Shown: positions 10,101 through 17,879, numbered from the stretch's first letter. The stretch is 64,000 bases of DNA from Carboxylicivirga taeanensis (GCF_051851475.1 NZ_JBPUSJ010000007.1:124001-188000); one strand, 5' to 3'. Notes: generated from the letters alone by a model not told the origin. Program-made: numbers and translations.

Positions 10101-10621
10101 ACCTTAATTGAATAAGTGCCATCAATACCAGTAATAACGCCATTGGTTGGACTCGATTTCTCGTACACATTAACGCCCGGCAAAGGTTCGCCATTTACAT
10201 CAACCACCGTACCTTTGACACTAAACTCCTGTTGAACCGGCGTTTGTATGCTTACTGTTTTGGTGGTTAAAATCACCTGGTTATCAATAATACGATAGGT
10301 CACATTGCTCTGCCCAAAGAGCTCATCCAACACATCCTCAATATTTTCATTTTTAGCATCGATGCTGACGGTTTGATTCACATCCATGCTTTGAGGGCTG
10401 AAAAAGAACTTGTAGTCAGACTGCTCCTCCAATGCACTGATTACTTGAATAAGCTTTACATTATTGAACTTCAGGTTTACCTGTTTCTCTTGCGAGTAGC
10501 CACTTGCCGACCAGGCCTGAACGATACCGACTAATAATAGAACAACAATTGCTTTCATAATCCGCAATACTCGTTTATGGGTATGAAGAGCCCATACCCA
10601 TGGTTTTTGTTTTTTTTTCAT
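7169..10621 (-). CDS. SusC/RagA family TonB-dependent outer-membrane transporter with STN signalling domain
   Basis: A 1150-residue TonB-dependent receptor that imports ligands captured by SusD. After a long N-terminus with a signal segment (about 22-45), residues about 46-118 form an STN domain (VNLKFNNVKLIQVISALEEQ). This is the part that contacts FecR-type anti-sigma factors. A carboxypeptidase-regulatory-like domain (about 130-215), the DEVVVVGYGSQKK box, a plug (about 225-345) and the 22-strand barrel follow, ending in a typical terminal strand (FSFGVNLNL). FecR and sigma genes directly upstream support trans-envelope autoregulation. An alternative start is MKAI at 10558. The longer start was kept because many FecR-coupled SusC proteins have such a basic extension. 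A 9-bp hairpin lies within the first codons. Confidence 0.96.
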   Translation of the reverse strand: MKKKQKPWVWALHTHKRVLRIMKAIVVLLLVGIVQAWSASGYSQEKQVNLKFNNVKLIQVISALEEQSDYKFFFSPQSMDVNQTVSIDAKNENIEDVLDELFGQSNVTYRIIDNQVILTTKTVSIQTPVQQEFSVKGTVVDVNGEPLPGVNVYEKSSPTNGVITGIDGTYSIKVSSPDAILTFSYIGFVPQEVNAANRTNIGITLVEEFTDLDEVVVVGYGSQKKVNLTGAVSAVKMEEVLGDRPVTGLGAILQGSVPGFTTSSSAIPGGGNNFNVRGLESINGGAPLVLVDNVVYNDLYLINPDDIESISVLKDASSAAIYGARASFGVILITTKKGKRNENLSISYNNNFAISSVNSLPELASPSDMIRTLKDGEYSSIWSGQNIDTYVDLLEDYQNNQAAYPLGWTEANGTKYFLKQTDVMGDMFEPSWKQTHNISVHGGSEKIDYRISLGYSDEDGILVTNKDAFRRTNVSTYVSGDITDWLTTSLDVKYNTGNKKYPFLDGSSELRIWKTNLPSYHPDGTLPYGTDGEEYLVMTPSNVIKQVDISERVTDNTRIFSRTELKPLKGLKAIFEYSYQMGLTDYQDYANYFEVHQGLAESIKPSTKTNPFSTSRATTKYSTINAFVNYEKTFGESHNLSGVLGYNQEYNDYRFLQSRAFNMINNELPSLSGTNGLTPPETTDDYNEYALRGGFFRLNYNYAEKYFLEFNGRYDLSSKFPTDYRGGFFPSVSAAWNIARESFMEPMEKVISMLKLRGSYGTLGNQNIGNYGFLPTFPVVNGNWIYNGLVPQTMGGLPMVRANYTWEEVSTINGGIDFGILNNRLNGSFDIYRRNTLGMLGPAEELPAVAGAAAPKQNAADMKTNGWELSLKWKDNIGTVRYDIGFNIYDSRSVITRYKNETKLLSASYYEGKEIGEIWGYVTDGFYTENDFDANGALNSDVVSINGVTSHEGDIKYKNLMDDENSENRIDTGDNTVDNPGDRKIIGNSRPRYQYGVNGSMNWKNLGLSFILQGVGKRDAWIGGNIIFPMSDQYGTVYADQIGKIWTPENKENAYYGRIYENAGSSQGSNQRVSDKFLSNAAYLRVKNITVSYSIPQNILNRIHLKNAKVFFSGENLFTFDHLPQGIDPENLTWTYPQYRTFSFGVNLNL
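10577..10601 (-). promoter_or_regulatory. hairpin in the first codons of susC
   Basis: ATGGGTATG (10577-10585) and CATACCCAT (10593-10601) form a perfect 9-bp stem with a 7-base loop. It begins 17 bases downstream of the susC start codon, which is itself followed by a run of nine A residues on the coding strand. It could affect translation initiation or mark a preference for the downstream ATG at 10558. Function is inference. Confidence 0.4.
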
Positions 10622-10721
10622 AAATTTGTATTGTTTGTAGGGTTCTAAAAAATAACGCTTTGAACACTCTGCACTCTAAACAGGATTGTGTGCCACCACT
10701 TTCCTGTTTTCTTTTATATAG

Positions 10722-11750
10722 TTACTGATTACTAGTAATCACCACCTTTCTTTTTGTGAACGAACCATCGCTCAGTTGTTTTGGCCGCTCAATCTTATAT
10801 GCTATTGGTAAAATCATCCGGGTTAACTCGAGTACCTCCTCCAGCCGCTCATTCTCTATTTTTGCATAAACAGGCAACAACTCCAGTTCTTTGTCCTTTA
10901 TCTCGATGTCTACATTATAAAACTGCTCCAGCTTTTTGGCTGCATCCAGCAGGGGCTCGTTCTTCAATACCAGCACACCTTCTATCCAGGCTGTTTGCTC
11001 GTCAGCACTTGAATGCTTTACCTTAAAGGTGCCTTCTGATCTGTAATAGGCATATTCCTGTCCGGGCTTCAGCAAGGTCTGGTGCTCATTATTACTCCCC
11101 AGCATCTCTACACTGCCTTCCTCCAAAAATACGCGCGACACTGCTTCAGCTTCGAAGGCCTCCACATTAAAACGGGTACCCAGTACTTTAACTTTAAAAT
11201 GATTGGTTGATACAATAAACGGGTTGCTTTCATCTTTAGCCACTTCAAAGAAAGCCTTCCCTTTTAGAGCAACTTCCCGTCTTCCTGCAGCTTGCGAAAA
11301 CTGCAAAACAGAACCGGCCTGCAGCCATCCCGATGAGCCATCGGGCAGAAAAAACCTGGTTTTACTTTCTGCAGGCGACTCAATAGTCAGGCGGTTATCA
11401 GCCAGGGCTTGTGGCTGCTGCCTATGAATGTAAAGCGCAGTTACCACCAGTAGCGGCAGCAATAATATAGCAGCAATGCGCTGCACCCACCAGCCTATGC
11501 TTCTCGTCGATACATTAGACGGTTTGTCCTGCGCTTGTGCCTTATAGAATATTTTATAATATAAATCATCAGGTTCGGTAAGCTCCAAATCCTCGCTATT
11601 ACACACGTCCTCCCAGTGATTGGCCAGCGCCTGCTTAAACTCCTGCTCCTGCTCTTCGCCTTGCAGATACTCATAAAGCATCCGGTAGTCACCTTCAGAA
11701 AGAGGTACTCTGTTCTTTAGCTTAGCTATGATTTGTTCAAACTGCATCAT
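10722..11750 (-). CDS. FecR family anti-sigma factor
   Basis: A 342-residue inner-membrane anti-sigma regulator. The N-terminal cytoplasmic part (1-85) would hold the ECF sigma factor. A single membrane segment lies at about 89-108 (RIAAILLLPLLVVTALYIHR). The periplasmic FecR domain follows (FLPDGSSGWLQAGSVLQF, GKAFFEVAKDESNPFIV, TRFNVEAF), then a C-terminal DUF4974-type domain (VLVLKNEPLLDAAKKLEQFYNVDIEIKD). It lies between the sigma gene and susC in the standard order, so a signal from the SusC STN domain is expected to pass through it to the sigma factor. Confidence 0.95.
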   Translation of the reverse strand: MMQFEQIIAKLKNRVPLSEGDYRMLYEYLQGEEQEQEFKQALANHWEDVCNSEDLELTEPDDLYYKIFYKAQAQDKPSNVSTRSIGWWVQRIAAILLLPLLVVTALYIHRQQPQALADNRLTIESPAESKTRFFLPDGSSGWLQAGSVLQFSQAAGRREVALKGKAFFEVAKDESNPFIVSTNHFKVKVLGTRFNVEAFEAEAVSRVFLEEGSVEMLGSNNEHQTLLKPGQEYAYYRSEGTFKVKHSSADEQTAWIEGVLVLKNEPLLDAAKKLEQFYNVDIEIKDKELELLPVYAKIENERLEEVLELTRMILPIAYKIERPKQLSDGSFTKRKVVITSNQ

Positions 11751-11893
11751 AAATTACACGGTACTTTTACTTCTATTATCCGTCGGAAAATAAAAGGTCC
11801 TATTATTATTTAATTTCTTTTGATTAAAAATGTATCATTCACCTGCAAACTGACAAAACAGGCCTTACCGATAGACAAATCCACGACACAGCT

Positions 11894-12469
11894 TTACTGA
11901 AACAACGCCAGAAAAAGGACCACAGGTAAGCCGCCCTTCATCTGCTCACGTATATGGCGATAGGCCGCCGTCAGTTGGTTCTTTACCGTTTTTTCTGAGA
12001 TATTAAGATGAGCGGCCACCTCACTAACAGTCAACCCTTCCTTTTTACAAAGCAGATAAACCATTTTGCGCTTATGAGGCATCTGCTCAACAATGGTGTC
12101 CACCTGCCGGGCTAATGCTGTGTAATCTATCTCATAATTTTCATCCGCAGCATTGAGCCCATTCTCCTGTACATAGGACTGCATTAACTCATTCTCGCGC
12201 TTTCGTCTGATGAATGCTTTTCGTATCTCGTTATAGGCAATGGTAAAAATATAGCCTTTCACCGACTCGTTGAGCTTAAGCTCACGACGCCTGTGCCACA
12301 ACTTGATAAACACCGTTTGCACCACCTCTTCAGCATCGTCTTTGGAGGGCATATAATGGTTGGCAAACTCTAAAAGCCTGCGTCCATACCTGAGGTACAA
12401 TGCTTCAAAAGCCTTGGACTCATCGCGGGCCAAAGCCTTCATCAATTCGGTATCTGGTGTATCTGGCAT
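11894..12469 (-). CDS. ECF RNA polymerase sigma-70 factor
   Basis: A 191-residue ECF sigma factor. Region 2 is at about 20-60 (FANHYMPSKDDAEEVVQTVFIKLWHRR), and the helix-turn-helix region 4 is at about 132-178 (GLTVSEVAAHLNISEKTVKNQLTAAYRHIREQM). The hydrophobic tail (VVLFLALFQ) is common in FecR-paired sigma factors of Bacteroidota. It is the first gene of the minus-strand uptake locus and is separated from FecR by 143 bases. It is expected to transcribe the susC/susD genes after release by the FecR protein. Confidence 0.95.
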   Translation of the reverse strand: MPDTPDTELMKALARDESKAFEALYLRYGRRLLEFANHYMPSKDDAEEVVQTVFIKLWHRRRELKLNESVKGYIFTIAYNEIRKAFIRRKRENELMQSYVQENGLNAADENYEIDYTALARQVDTIVEQMPHKRKMVYLLCKKEGLTVSEVAAHLNISEKTVKNQLTAAYRHIREQMKGGLPVVLFLALFQ

Positions 12470-12756
12470 TACCTGGATAGGATATTTTTTGAGCCGTTAA
12501 AATAAGTTAATAAAGCAGAGAAATGCAAAAGAAAGAGAAACACAATGAGCTTTCGTTTCTTTTGCAAGAGCTCGTATGAAAAATCATTTATGCCAATTCG
12601 AAAGTTTAAGCAGGTACCGCTGAATGCGACAGCCCATTGCCTTATACTTACTAACCAATGGGCACAACAAATATGATGAGCATTATCCTTGTCAGCCAAT
12701 GGCAATATTTGTATTTTCACTGACCTAACGGAATGTTTCATTCAAATAAAACCTCT

Positions 12757-14388
12757 ATGAAAAAGTTATTATTGCCATTAGTGGCTCTTGCAGGGCTGGT
12801 AGCTTGCCAGCCAAAAGTAACTTACACCAGTTCTGACCCAAATATCAAAGACAAAGTGGAAGAGTTTATTCCATTTAAGCTCACCACTGATTTATCGGTG
12901 TTAAGCGAACAGGAGAAACAGATGTTACCGCTGCTGTTTGAAGCTGCTCAGATAATGGATGACCTGTTTTGGAAACAATCCTGGGGCGATAAAAATGAGC
13001 TTTTAGCTAACACATCAGATGAGTACGTGAAGAAATTTATGCTGATTAACTATGGCCCTTGGGAGCGTTTAAACAACAACCAATCGTTTATTGAAGGCAT
13101 TGGCGAAAAGCCCAAAGGCGCACAGTTTTATCCTGCAGACATGACCAAAGAGGAGTTTGAGGCCTTTGATCACCCTAAGAAATCGGATTTATACACCATC
13201 ATTGAGCGCAATGAAAAAGGTGACCTGGAAGCGGTTCCTTACAGCGAAGCTTATAAAACCGAATTAACCAAAGTAGCTGATTTACTAAGAAAAGCAGCTG
13301 CGTTGGCCGAAGACGAAGGCCTGAAAACTTACCTGACCTTGCGTGCCGATGCTTTGTTGAGCAACGATTATCAGCCAAGCGATATGGCCTGGATGGATAT
13401 GAAAACCAACACCATTGACTTTGTAGTTGGTCCTATTGAAACCTATGAGGATGCCCTTTACGGCAGCAAAGCCGCCTTCGAGGCCTACATCCTGATTAAG
13501 GATAAAGAGTGGTCGGACAAACTCACGCGCTTTGCCGCCTTGCTGCCAAAGCTGCAAGAATCCCTGCCGGTTGAGGCCGAATACAAGAAAGAAGTACCTG
13601 GTACCGACAGTGACCTGGGCGCTTATGATGCATTATACTATGCAGGCGACTGCAACTCAGGCAGTAAAACTATTGCCATCAACCTGCCTAACGACCCTCA
13701 GGTGCACATTGAAAAAGGCAGCCGTAAGTTACAGCTGAAAAACTCAATGCGTGCGAAGTTCGATAATATTTTAGTGCCAATCAGCAAAGTGGTGATTGCT
13801 CCTGAGCAGCAGCAACACGTTAAGTTCGACGCCTTCTTCGAAAACACCATGTTCCACGAGGTAGCACATGGTCTGGGTATCAAAATGACATTGGATGGCT
13901 CGCAGAGTGTGCGCGAAGCCATGAAAGAAACCGCTTCGTCGATCGAAGAGGCCAAGGCTGATATTCTGGGACTCTACATGGTGACTAAACTGGCTGAAAT
14001 GGGTGAACTGCCCAATAAAGACCTGATGGACAACTACGTGACATTTATGGCTGGCATTTTCCGCTCAGTACGCTTTGGTGCTGCGAGCGCCCACGGTAAA
14101 GCCAACATGATGCGTTTCAACTATTTCCAGGAGCAGGGTGCCTTTAGCTACGATGAAGCAAGCGGCCACTACACCGTTGATTTCGATAAGATGACGGAAG
14201 CCATGAACAAGCTGTCGGCCGACATATTAGTGATGCAAGGTGATGGCAACTACGAAAAGGCTAAGCAAATGCTCGCTGAGATGGGCACTATCCGTCCGGC
14301 TTTGCAGGCCGACCTTGACCGCATTGCAAAGGCTGGTATCCCCCGCGACATTGTATTTGAACAAGGAGCGGATGTTTGCGGACTATAA
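12757..14388 (+). CDS. M49-like (dipeptidyl-peptidase III family) zinc metallopeptidase lipoprotein
   Basis: A 543-residue exported protein with a lipobox (LAGLVAC). The zinc site is H367-E-V-A-H371-G-L-G, with the second glutamate motif E397-E-A-K-A-D, as in dipeptidyl-peptidase III relatives. Classic M49 enzymes have HExxGH; here the motif is one residue shorter (HExxH). Bacterial relatives are often labelled Zn-dependent hydrolase. The start at 12757 (MKK, followed at once by a signal peptide) is preferred over the ATG 24 bases upstream. It diverges from the ECF sigma gene and is followed by a terminator at 14413, so it is probably a single-gene transcript. A role in periplasmic peptide turnover is inference. 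Confidence 0.8.
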   Translation: MKKLLLPLVALAGLVACQPKVTYTSSDPNIKDKVEEFIPFKLTTDLSVLSEQEKQMLPLLFEAAQIMDDLFWKQSWGDKNELLANTSDEYVKKFMLINYGPWERLNNNQSFIEGIGEKPKGAQFYPADMTKEEFEAFDHPKKSDLYTIIERNEKGDLEAVPYSEAYKTELTKVADLLRKAAALAEDEGLKTYLTLRADALLSNDYQPSDMAWMDMKTNTIDFVVGPIETYEDALYGSKAAFEAYILIKDKEWSDKLTRFAALLPKLQESLPVEAEYKKEVPGTDSDLGAYDALYYAGDCNSGSKTIAINLPNDPQVHIEKGSRKLQLKNSMRAKFDNILVPISKVVIAPEQQQHVKFDAFFENTMFHEVAHGLGIKMTLDGSQSVREAMKETASSIEEAKADILGLYMVTKLAEMGELPNKDLMDNYVTFMAGIFRSVRFGAASAHGKANMMRFNYFQEQGAFSYDEASGHYTVDFDKMTEAMNKLSADILVMQGDGNYEKAKQMLAEMGTIRPALQADLDRIAKAGIPRDIVFEQGADVCGL

Positions 14389-14412
14389 GCAAATAAATTC
14401 AACTCTAGATAT

Positions 14413-14446
14413 AAAGAGGCTGTCCAAAAAGGGCGGCCTCTTTCTT
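14413..14446 (+). terminator. rho-independent terminator after the M49-like gene
   Basis: AAAGAGGC pairs with GCCTCTTT across a GC-rich stem (with G-U pairs) and an A-rich loop, followed by TTTCTT. It lies 25 bases after the stop codon. Confidence 0.7.
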
Positions 14447-14473
14447 GTAATAAATCTAATTGTACTTAAATCT

Positions 14474-14695
14474 TTACGAAATAATTCGTTGCTTTCTCCC
14501 AATCATAAAATATAAGATTGAGCCCAAGAATGGGATTAATAGTATAACCAAAACCCAAACAACCTTATTACTGCCTTCAAAATTATTCTTTAAAACACTT
14601 ATCAAAGCTAATAGTGGCATAATAAAGACTAAGAATGCAACCATTAGAATTATAATCCATTCTGGTCCACCCGGCATTGCCCATAATAATAACAT
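14474..14695 (-). CDS. small membrane protein with PLDc_N-type domain
   Basis: A 73-residue protein with two membrane segments (about 12-34 and 44-66) and the signature VVWVLVILLIPFLGSILYFMIGRK. This resembles the N-terminal PLDc_N domain found in front of cardiolipin synthases and as a stand-alone small protein in Bacteroidota. It has no phospholipase HKD motif, so it is not an enzyme by itself. An exact -7 box lies upstream (14727-14734), which supports it as a real gene. Confidence 0.75.
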   Translation of the reverse strand: MLLLWAMPGGPEWIIILMVAFLVFIMPLLALISVLKNNFEGSNKVVWVLVILLIPFLGSILYFMIGRKQRIIS

Positions 14696-14726
14696 ATCAA
14701 TTGATTTAAGTTAGTAACTTGCACAA

Positions 14727-14734
14727 CAAAGATA
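14727..14734 (-). promoter_or_regulatory. candidate -7 box for the PLDc_N-type gene
   Basis: TATCTTTG on the minus strand matches the Bacteroidota TAnnTTTG box and lies 32 bases before the start codon. No clear TTTG -33 box is seen. Confidence 0.45.
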
Positions 14735-14915
14735 ATTATTAATGAAGGCCATAGAGCACAGATCGTTAGTAAACCTGTGAGTTATCCTAAAAAGGTGATA
14801 GCCCCAAACAGACCACCACCTTTTAAACCTAACCCATTATTCAAAATATTTTTAAGCCCGTTAACTTGATTATGGCACCAGCGCACCTAACATCAAATAG
14901 TGGAGACTTTATGCC

Positions 14916-15233
14916 TTAGCTGTTCAACCAGCGATCGAGCTTATGCCAGCCCCCGGCGTTGTGTACCTCTGCAATGCCATTTTGCAGCAGCATGCCTTTA
15001 GCCGAAGCACTGCGCATACCCGAAGCACAACACAATACCAAAGGTGCGTTCATCTTTTTAAGCTTTTTAATGGCTGTTTCGTTCAAACGCTCCAATGGAA
15101 TGTTCATTGAGCCATCAATATTTCCATATTTAAATTCCTGAGCGGTTCGCACGTCAATAATGCGAGCTCCGCGCTCAAGTGCCTCCAATACTTCCTGTTT
15201 TCTTTTTCCAAATAAAAAATCAAATAGCCCCAT
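14916..15233 (-). CDS. single-domain rhodanese-like protein
   Basis: A 105-residue cytoplasmic rhodanese. It has the CH2A-like start ARIIDVRTAQEFKYGNIDGSMNIPL and an active-site loop C69-A-S-G-M-R (CxxGxR), preceded by a second cysteine (C68). Such proteins carry sulfur as a persulfide. It lies downstream of the CoA-disulfide-reductase/rhodanese gene on the same strand with a 208-base gap, so the two may act in one thiol/persulfide pathway. No sign of export. Confidence 0.92.
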   Translation of the reverse strand: MGLFDFLFGKRKQEVLEALERGARIIDVRTAQEFKYGNIDGSMNIPLERLNETAIKKLKKMNAPLVLCCASGMRSASAKGMLLQNGIAEVHNAGGWHKLDRWLNS

Positions 15234-15441
15234 GTTGTTATTGGTATTTAATAGTTTGTTAGTTTTTTTAGCCAGTTGTATTTTAATGAGATGTGAGTAG
15301 TGAGATTGATTTACATGATGTCAAAACTTCATATTTCGTATTACACTACTATTAAAAAAACAACCGCCCAACCAGCATAGCAGAACCACCAGCATTAGAT
15401 AAACACTGGTGGCCGGTTTTGGTTTTTAGCAGATAATCTCT

Positions 15442-17445
15442 TTAAGCATGTGACATCATGGCGGCGATACCACCCCCGTTTTTCACATTGGTATAACCAC
15501 GCTGCTGTAGTACCTGCATGGCATAGGCCGAGCGGGCTCCCGAAGCACAGTAGACGATGATTTCACGCTTGGTATTACCCAGTTCACATTTACCCGACAT
15601 GATGTCGTCTAATGGTATATTAACGGCATTTGGGAAAGCGCCGGTCATAAATTCACCAGGCGTGCGCACATCCACTACCAGGCGTTCCATCTCATCGCGA
15701 CTCACCTTCTGGTTGCTTTCCACCTCCACAACTTCCTCTTTACTGTCAATGCTTCTCTTTTGGAGCGGTAACAGTGTTACTTCAAAATTCTCAAAGCCAA
15801 CCGCCATGGCATGACGCTGTAACGAGGTATGTCCACCCGAAATATTATACACCTCATCAAAACCAGCTCCCTTTAAGGTGCGTAAAGCCTGATGCCCCTT
15901 TTTACCAATCTCATCGTATACCAAAATGGCCACATCTTTTGGAATAGCCTGCAAGTTCTGCGACAGCATTTCTAGGGGCAGGTGATGAGCGCCTTTGAGG
16001 CTGCTCTTCTGGAAGGCAAATACATCGCGCACATCCAATACCACCAAACGCTCTTTATTTTCGATAAACGCATCCAACTCAGACACCAGCAGACTTGGGC
16101 TATAGCCCGAGATCTTATTTTCGGCTGCATAAGCGGCCATGTTCATGGCATCGTTAGCCGTACCGATAGGCGGCGAATAAGCAAAGTCCATATCGGCAAT
16201 CTCGCTTACCTTAATTTTGGCTGCTGCCGCTGTTGCCAGCACATCCAGTCGTTTATCAGCTCCTTTGTAGCCTGCTGTTTGTCCACCCAGTACCACACCT
16301 GTCTGGCGATCATAAACCACCATCACAGATACGGTTTCGGCTCCCGGATAGTACGAGGTATGGTGCTCTTTATGAACCACCACTGCATCGGCATCGATAC
16401 CGGCCGCTTTAGCCTGTTTGAGCGACATGCCGGTGATACCTGCCACTGCTTCGAACACGCGCACCACCGATGTACCAATGGAACCTTTGTAGGCATGTTT
16501 GCCACCCAACGCATTTTCGGCAGCGATGCGCCCCTGACGGTTAGCCGGTCCGGCCAATGGAATACGTACCTTCTTCCCGCTCACCCGGTGCTCAATCTCC
16601 ACCATATCACCCCCGGCATAAATATCCGGATCGGATGTTTGCAGGTATTCATCCACCAATAAGCCGCCTGCTTCGCCTATTTTTAAGCCGGCATCAATAG
16701 CCAGCTGTAGAGTTGGGCGCACACCAATGGATAGCAGCACCATGTCGGCCTCCAATGTTTGTCCATTATCCAGCTCTACTGAATCACCATTGATTTTCAC
16801 CACACCGGTTTCGGTATGCACACCTACGCCATACTCCTTGAGCTCGCGGGTGATAAAACCAGCTGCTTCGGCATCCATCAGCGACATAACGTGTGACATC
16901 TTCTCCACCACATGCACTTTTAAGCCACGCTTAACGAGGGCTTCCACCATCTCCAAACCAATAAATCCACCTCCTACAACAACCGCTGTTTTTGGCGCTT
17001 CCTGCTTCAGGTAATTATCTATTTTGTCCATGTCCCCAAGGGTCCACAAGCTGAACACGTGGTCGTTATCGGCACCCGGCAGATCGGGTTGAACGGGACG
17101 GCCACCCTGGGCCAGAATCAGTTTTGTATAGGCATATTGTTTTTTGGTTCCGTCGCGTGTATCCAGTGTATGAACCACGTGCGCTTCTTTATCGATAGAT
17201 GTAACCAATGTATGAATGTAAACATCAACATCGTACTGTTCCTTAAAGCTCTCGGGGCTTTGTAAGATTAACTTGGAGCGGCTGTCGATATCGCCGGCAA
17301 TATAATAGGGTAATCCACAATTGGCAAATGAAACATCGGGTCCGGCCTCCAGCATCGTGATTTGTGCATTGGGCGATAAGCGTCTCGCCTTTGCCGCTGC
17401 GGTAGCACCGGCAGCAACTCCTCCGATAATTACAATCTTTTCCAT
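15442..17445 (-). CDS. CoA-disulfide reductase family FAD/NAD(P) oxidoreductase with two C-terminal rhodanese domains
   Basis: A 667-residue cytoplasmic flavoenzyme. Residues 1-450 are the pyridine-nucleotide disulfide oxidoreductase core: FAD fold VIIGGVAAGATAAAKARR, single redox cysteine C43 in SFANCGLPYYIAGD, NAD(P) fold VVVGGGFIGLEMVEAL, and FAD site DIYAGGDM. A first rhodanese (about 460-560) has aspartate (D511, VYDEIGKKG) where the catalytic cysteine should be and is presumably inactive. The second (about 580-667) keeps C633 in CASGARS. CoADR-rhodanese proteins reduce CoA disulfide, CoA persulfide or polysulfide. A Crp-type site and a -7 box lie upstream, with a Crp/Fnr gene next door. 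Confidence 0.95.
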   Translation of the reverse strand: MEKIVIIGGVAAGATAAAKARRLSPNAQITMLEAGPDVSFANCGLPYYIAGDIDSRSKLILQSPESFKEQYDVDVYIHTLVTSIDKEAHVVHTLDTRDGTKKQYAYTKLILAQGGRPVQPDLPGADNDHVFSLWTLGDMDKIDNYLKQEAPKTAVVVGGGFIGLEMVEALVKRGLKVHVVEKMSHVMSLMDAEAAGFITRELKEYGVGVHTETGVVKINGDSVELDNGQTLEADMVLLSIGVRPTLQLAIDAGLKIGEAGGLLVDEYLQTSDPDIYAGGDMVEIEHRVSGKKVRIPLAGPANRQGRIAAENALGGKHAYKGSIGTSVVRVFEAVAGITGMSLKQAKAAGIDADAVVVHKEHHTSYYPGAETVSVMVVYDRQTGVVLGGQTAGYKGADKRLDVLATAAAAKIKVSEIADMDFAYSPPIGTANDAMNMAAYAAENKISGYSPSLLVSELDAFIENKERLVVLDVRDVFAFQKSSLKGAHHLPLEMLSQNLQAIPKDVAILVYDEIGKKGHQALRTLKGAGFDEVYNISGGHTSLQRHAMAVGFENFEVTLLPLQKRSIDSKEEVVEVESNQKVSRDEMERLVVDVRTPGEFMTGAFPNAVNIPLDDIMSGKCELGNTKREIIVYCASGARSAYAMQVLQQRGYTNVKNGGGIAAMMSHA

Positions 17446-17491
17446 ATTGATGACTATTTATTGTTTTTTGTTTGCTATCTGTTTATGGCGG

Positions 17492-17499
17492 CAAAACTA
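17492..17499 (-). promoter_or_regulatory. candidate -7 box for the CoADR-rhodanese gene
   Basis: TAGTTTTG on the minus strand matches TAnnTTTG exactly and puts the transcription start near 17487, about 42 bases before the start codon. No TTTG -33 box is present; the Crp-type palindrome takes its place. Confidence 0.55.
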
Positions 17500-17520
17500 A
17501 TGTCATCAAAAAAGGTACTT

Positions 17521-17536
17521 TGTGCCTATTGTCACA
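17521..17536. promoter_or_regulatory. Crp/Fnr-type operator palindrome
   Basis: TGTGC-CTATTG-TCACA matches the TGTGA-N6-TCACA dyad at nine of ten conserved positions. Its centre (17528.5) is about 41-42 bases from the start site inferred from the -7 box, which is the class II activator position. The Crp/Fnr-family gene at 17926-18567 is the obvious candidate regulator. Confidence 0.6.
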
Positions 17537-17597
17537 TAAGCGAGGAAATTTAGGATTTTTAAGAAATATGGTGTAGTTGTGAGTTTTGAGTTGTGGC

Positions 17598-17879
17598 TTA
17601 TTTGTATATACTGCCTTTGTATTGGGTTGACGAGAGGTACTTTATCAGATTCGTTAATTTACCGCCAACATTATCCAGTTGACTATATAACTTATCAAAT
17701 ACCTCTTGACTTATATAACCATTATCAAGGGCTCGGTATAATTGAGATTTTACTTCTCCTGCAGAACCTTTCGAGTAGGACAAAAACAATTTAAACTCCT
17801 TACTCCCTCATCTGTCAAACCCTTCGGCAATATTATCCATAATGGAACCGGCGGCTCGTCTGATTTGATCCTTCAACTC
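17598..17879 (-). pseudogene. remnant of a four-helix-bundle (23S rRNA intervening-sequence type) protein gene
   Basis: Read on the minus strand from 17879, the frame gives LKDQIRRAAGSIMDNIAEGF, the core of the S23/four-helix-bundle family. An in-frame TGA follows at 17808-17810, and the frame then continues with KEFKLFLSYSKGSAGEVK and LYRALDNGYISQEVFDKLY to the stop at 17598. The usual first 25-30 residues are missing upstream and no start codon is seen. The gene is therefore broken by 5' loss and by the nonsense codon, unless the downstream part is used from an alternative start, which is unlikely. Confidence 0.8.

Noticed and set aside
12469..12741. 90-codon frame upstream of the ECF sigma gene
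   Set aside because: It fills the divergent promoter region between the sigma and M49-like genes, has no family features, and begins close to the start of the divergent gene.
15386..15412. CCACCAG/CTGGTGG inverted repeat after the CoADR gene
   Set aside because: It is a 7-bp stem with a 13-base loop and no T-run, so it is too weak to call as a terminator.
15982..16662. 226-codon open frame on the plus strand
   Set aside because: It is the complement of the CoADR-rhodanese coding sequence and its product is rich in His/Cys without domain features.
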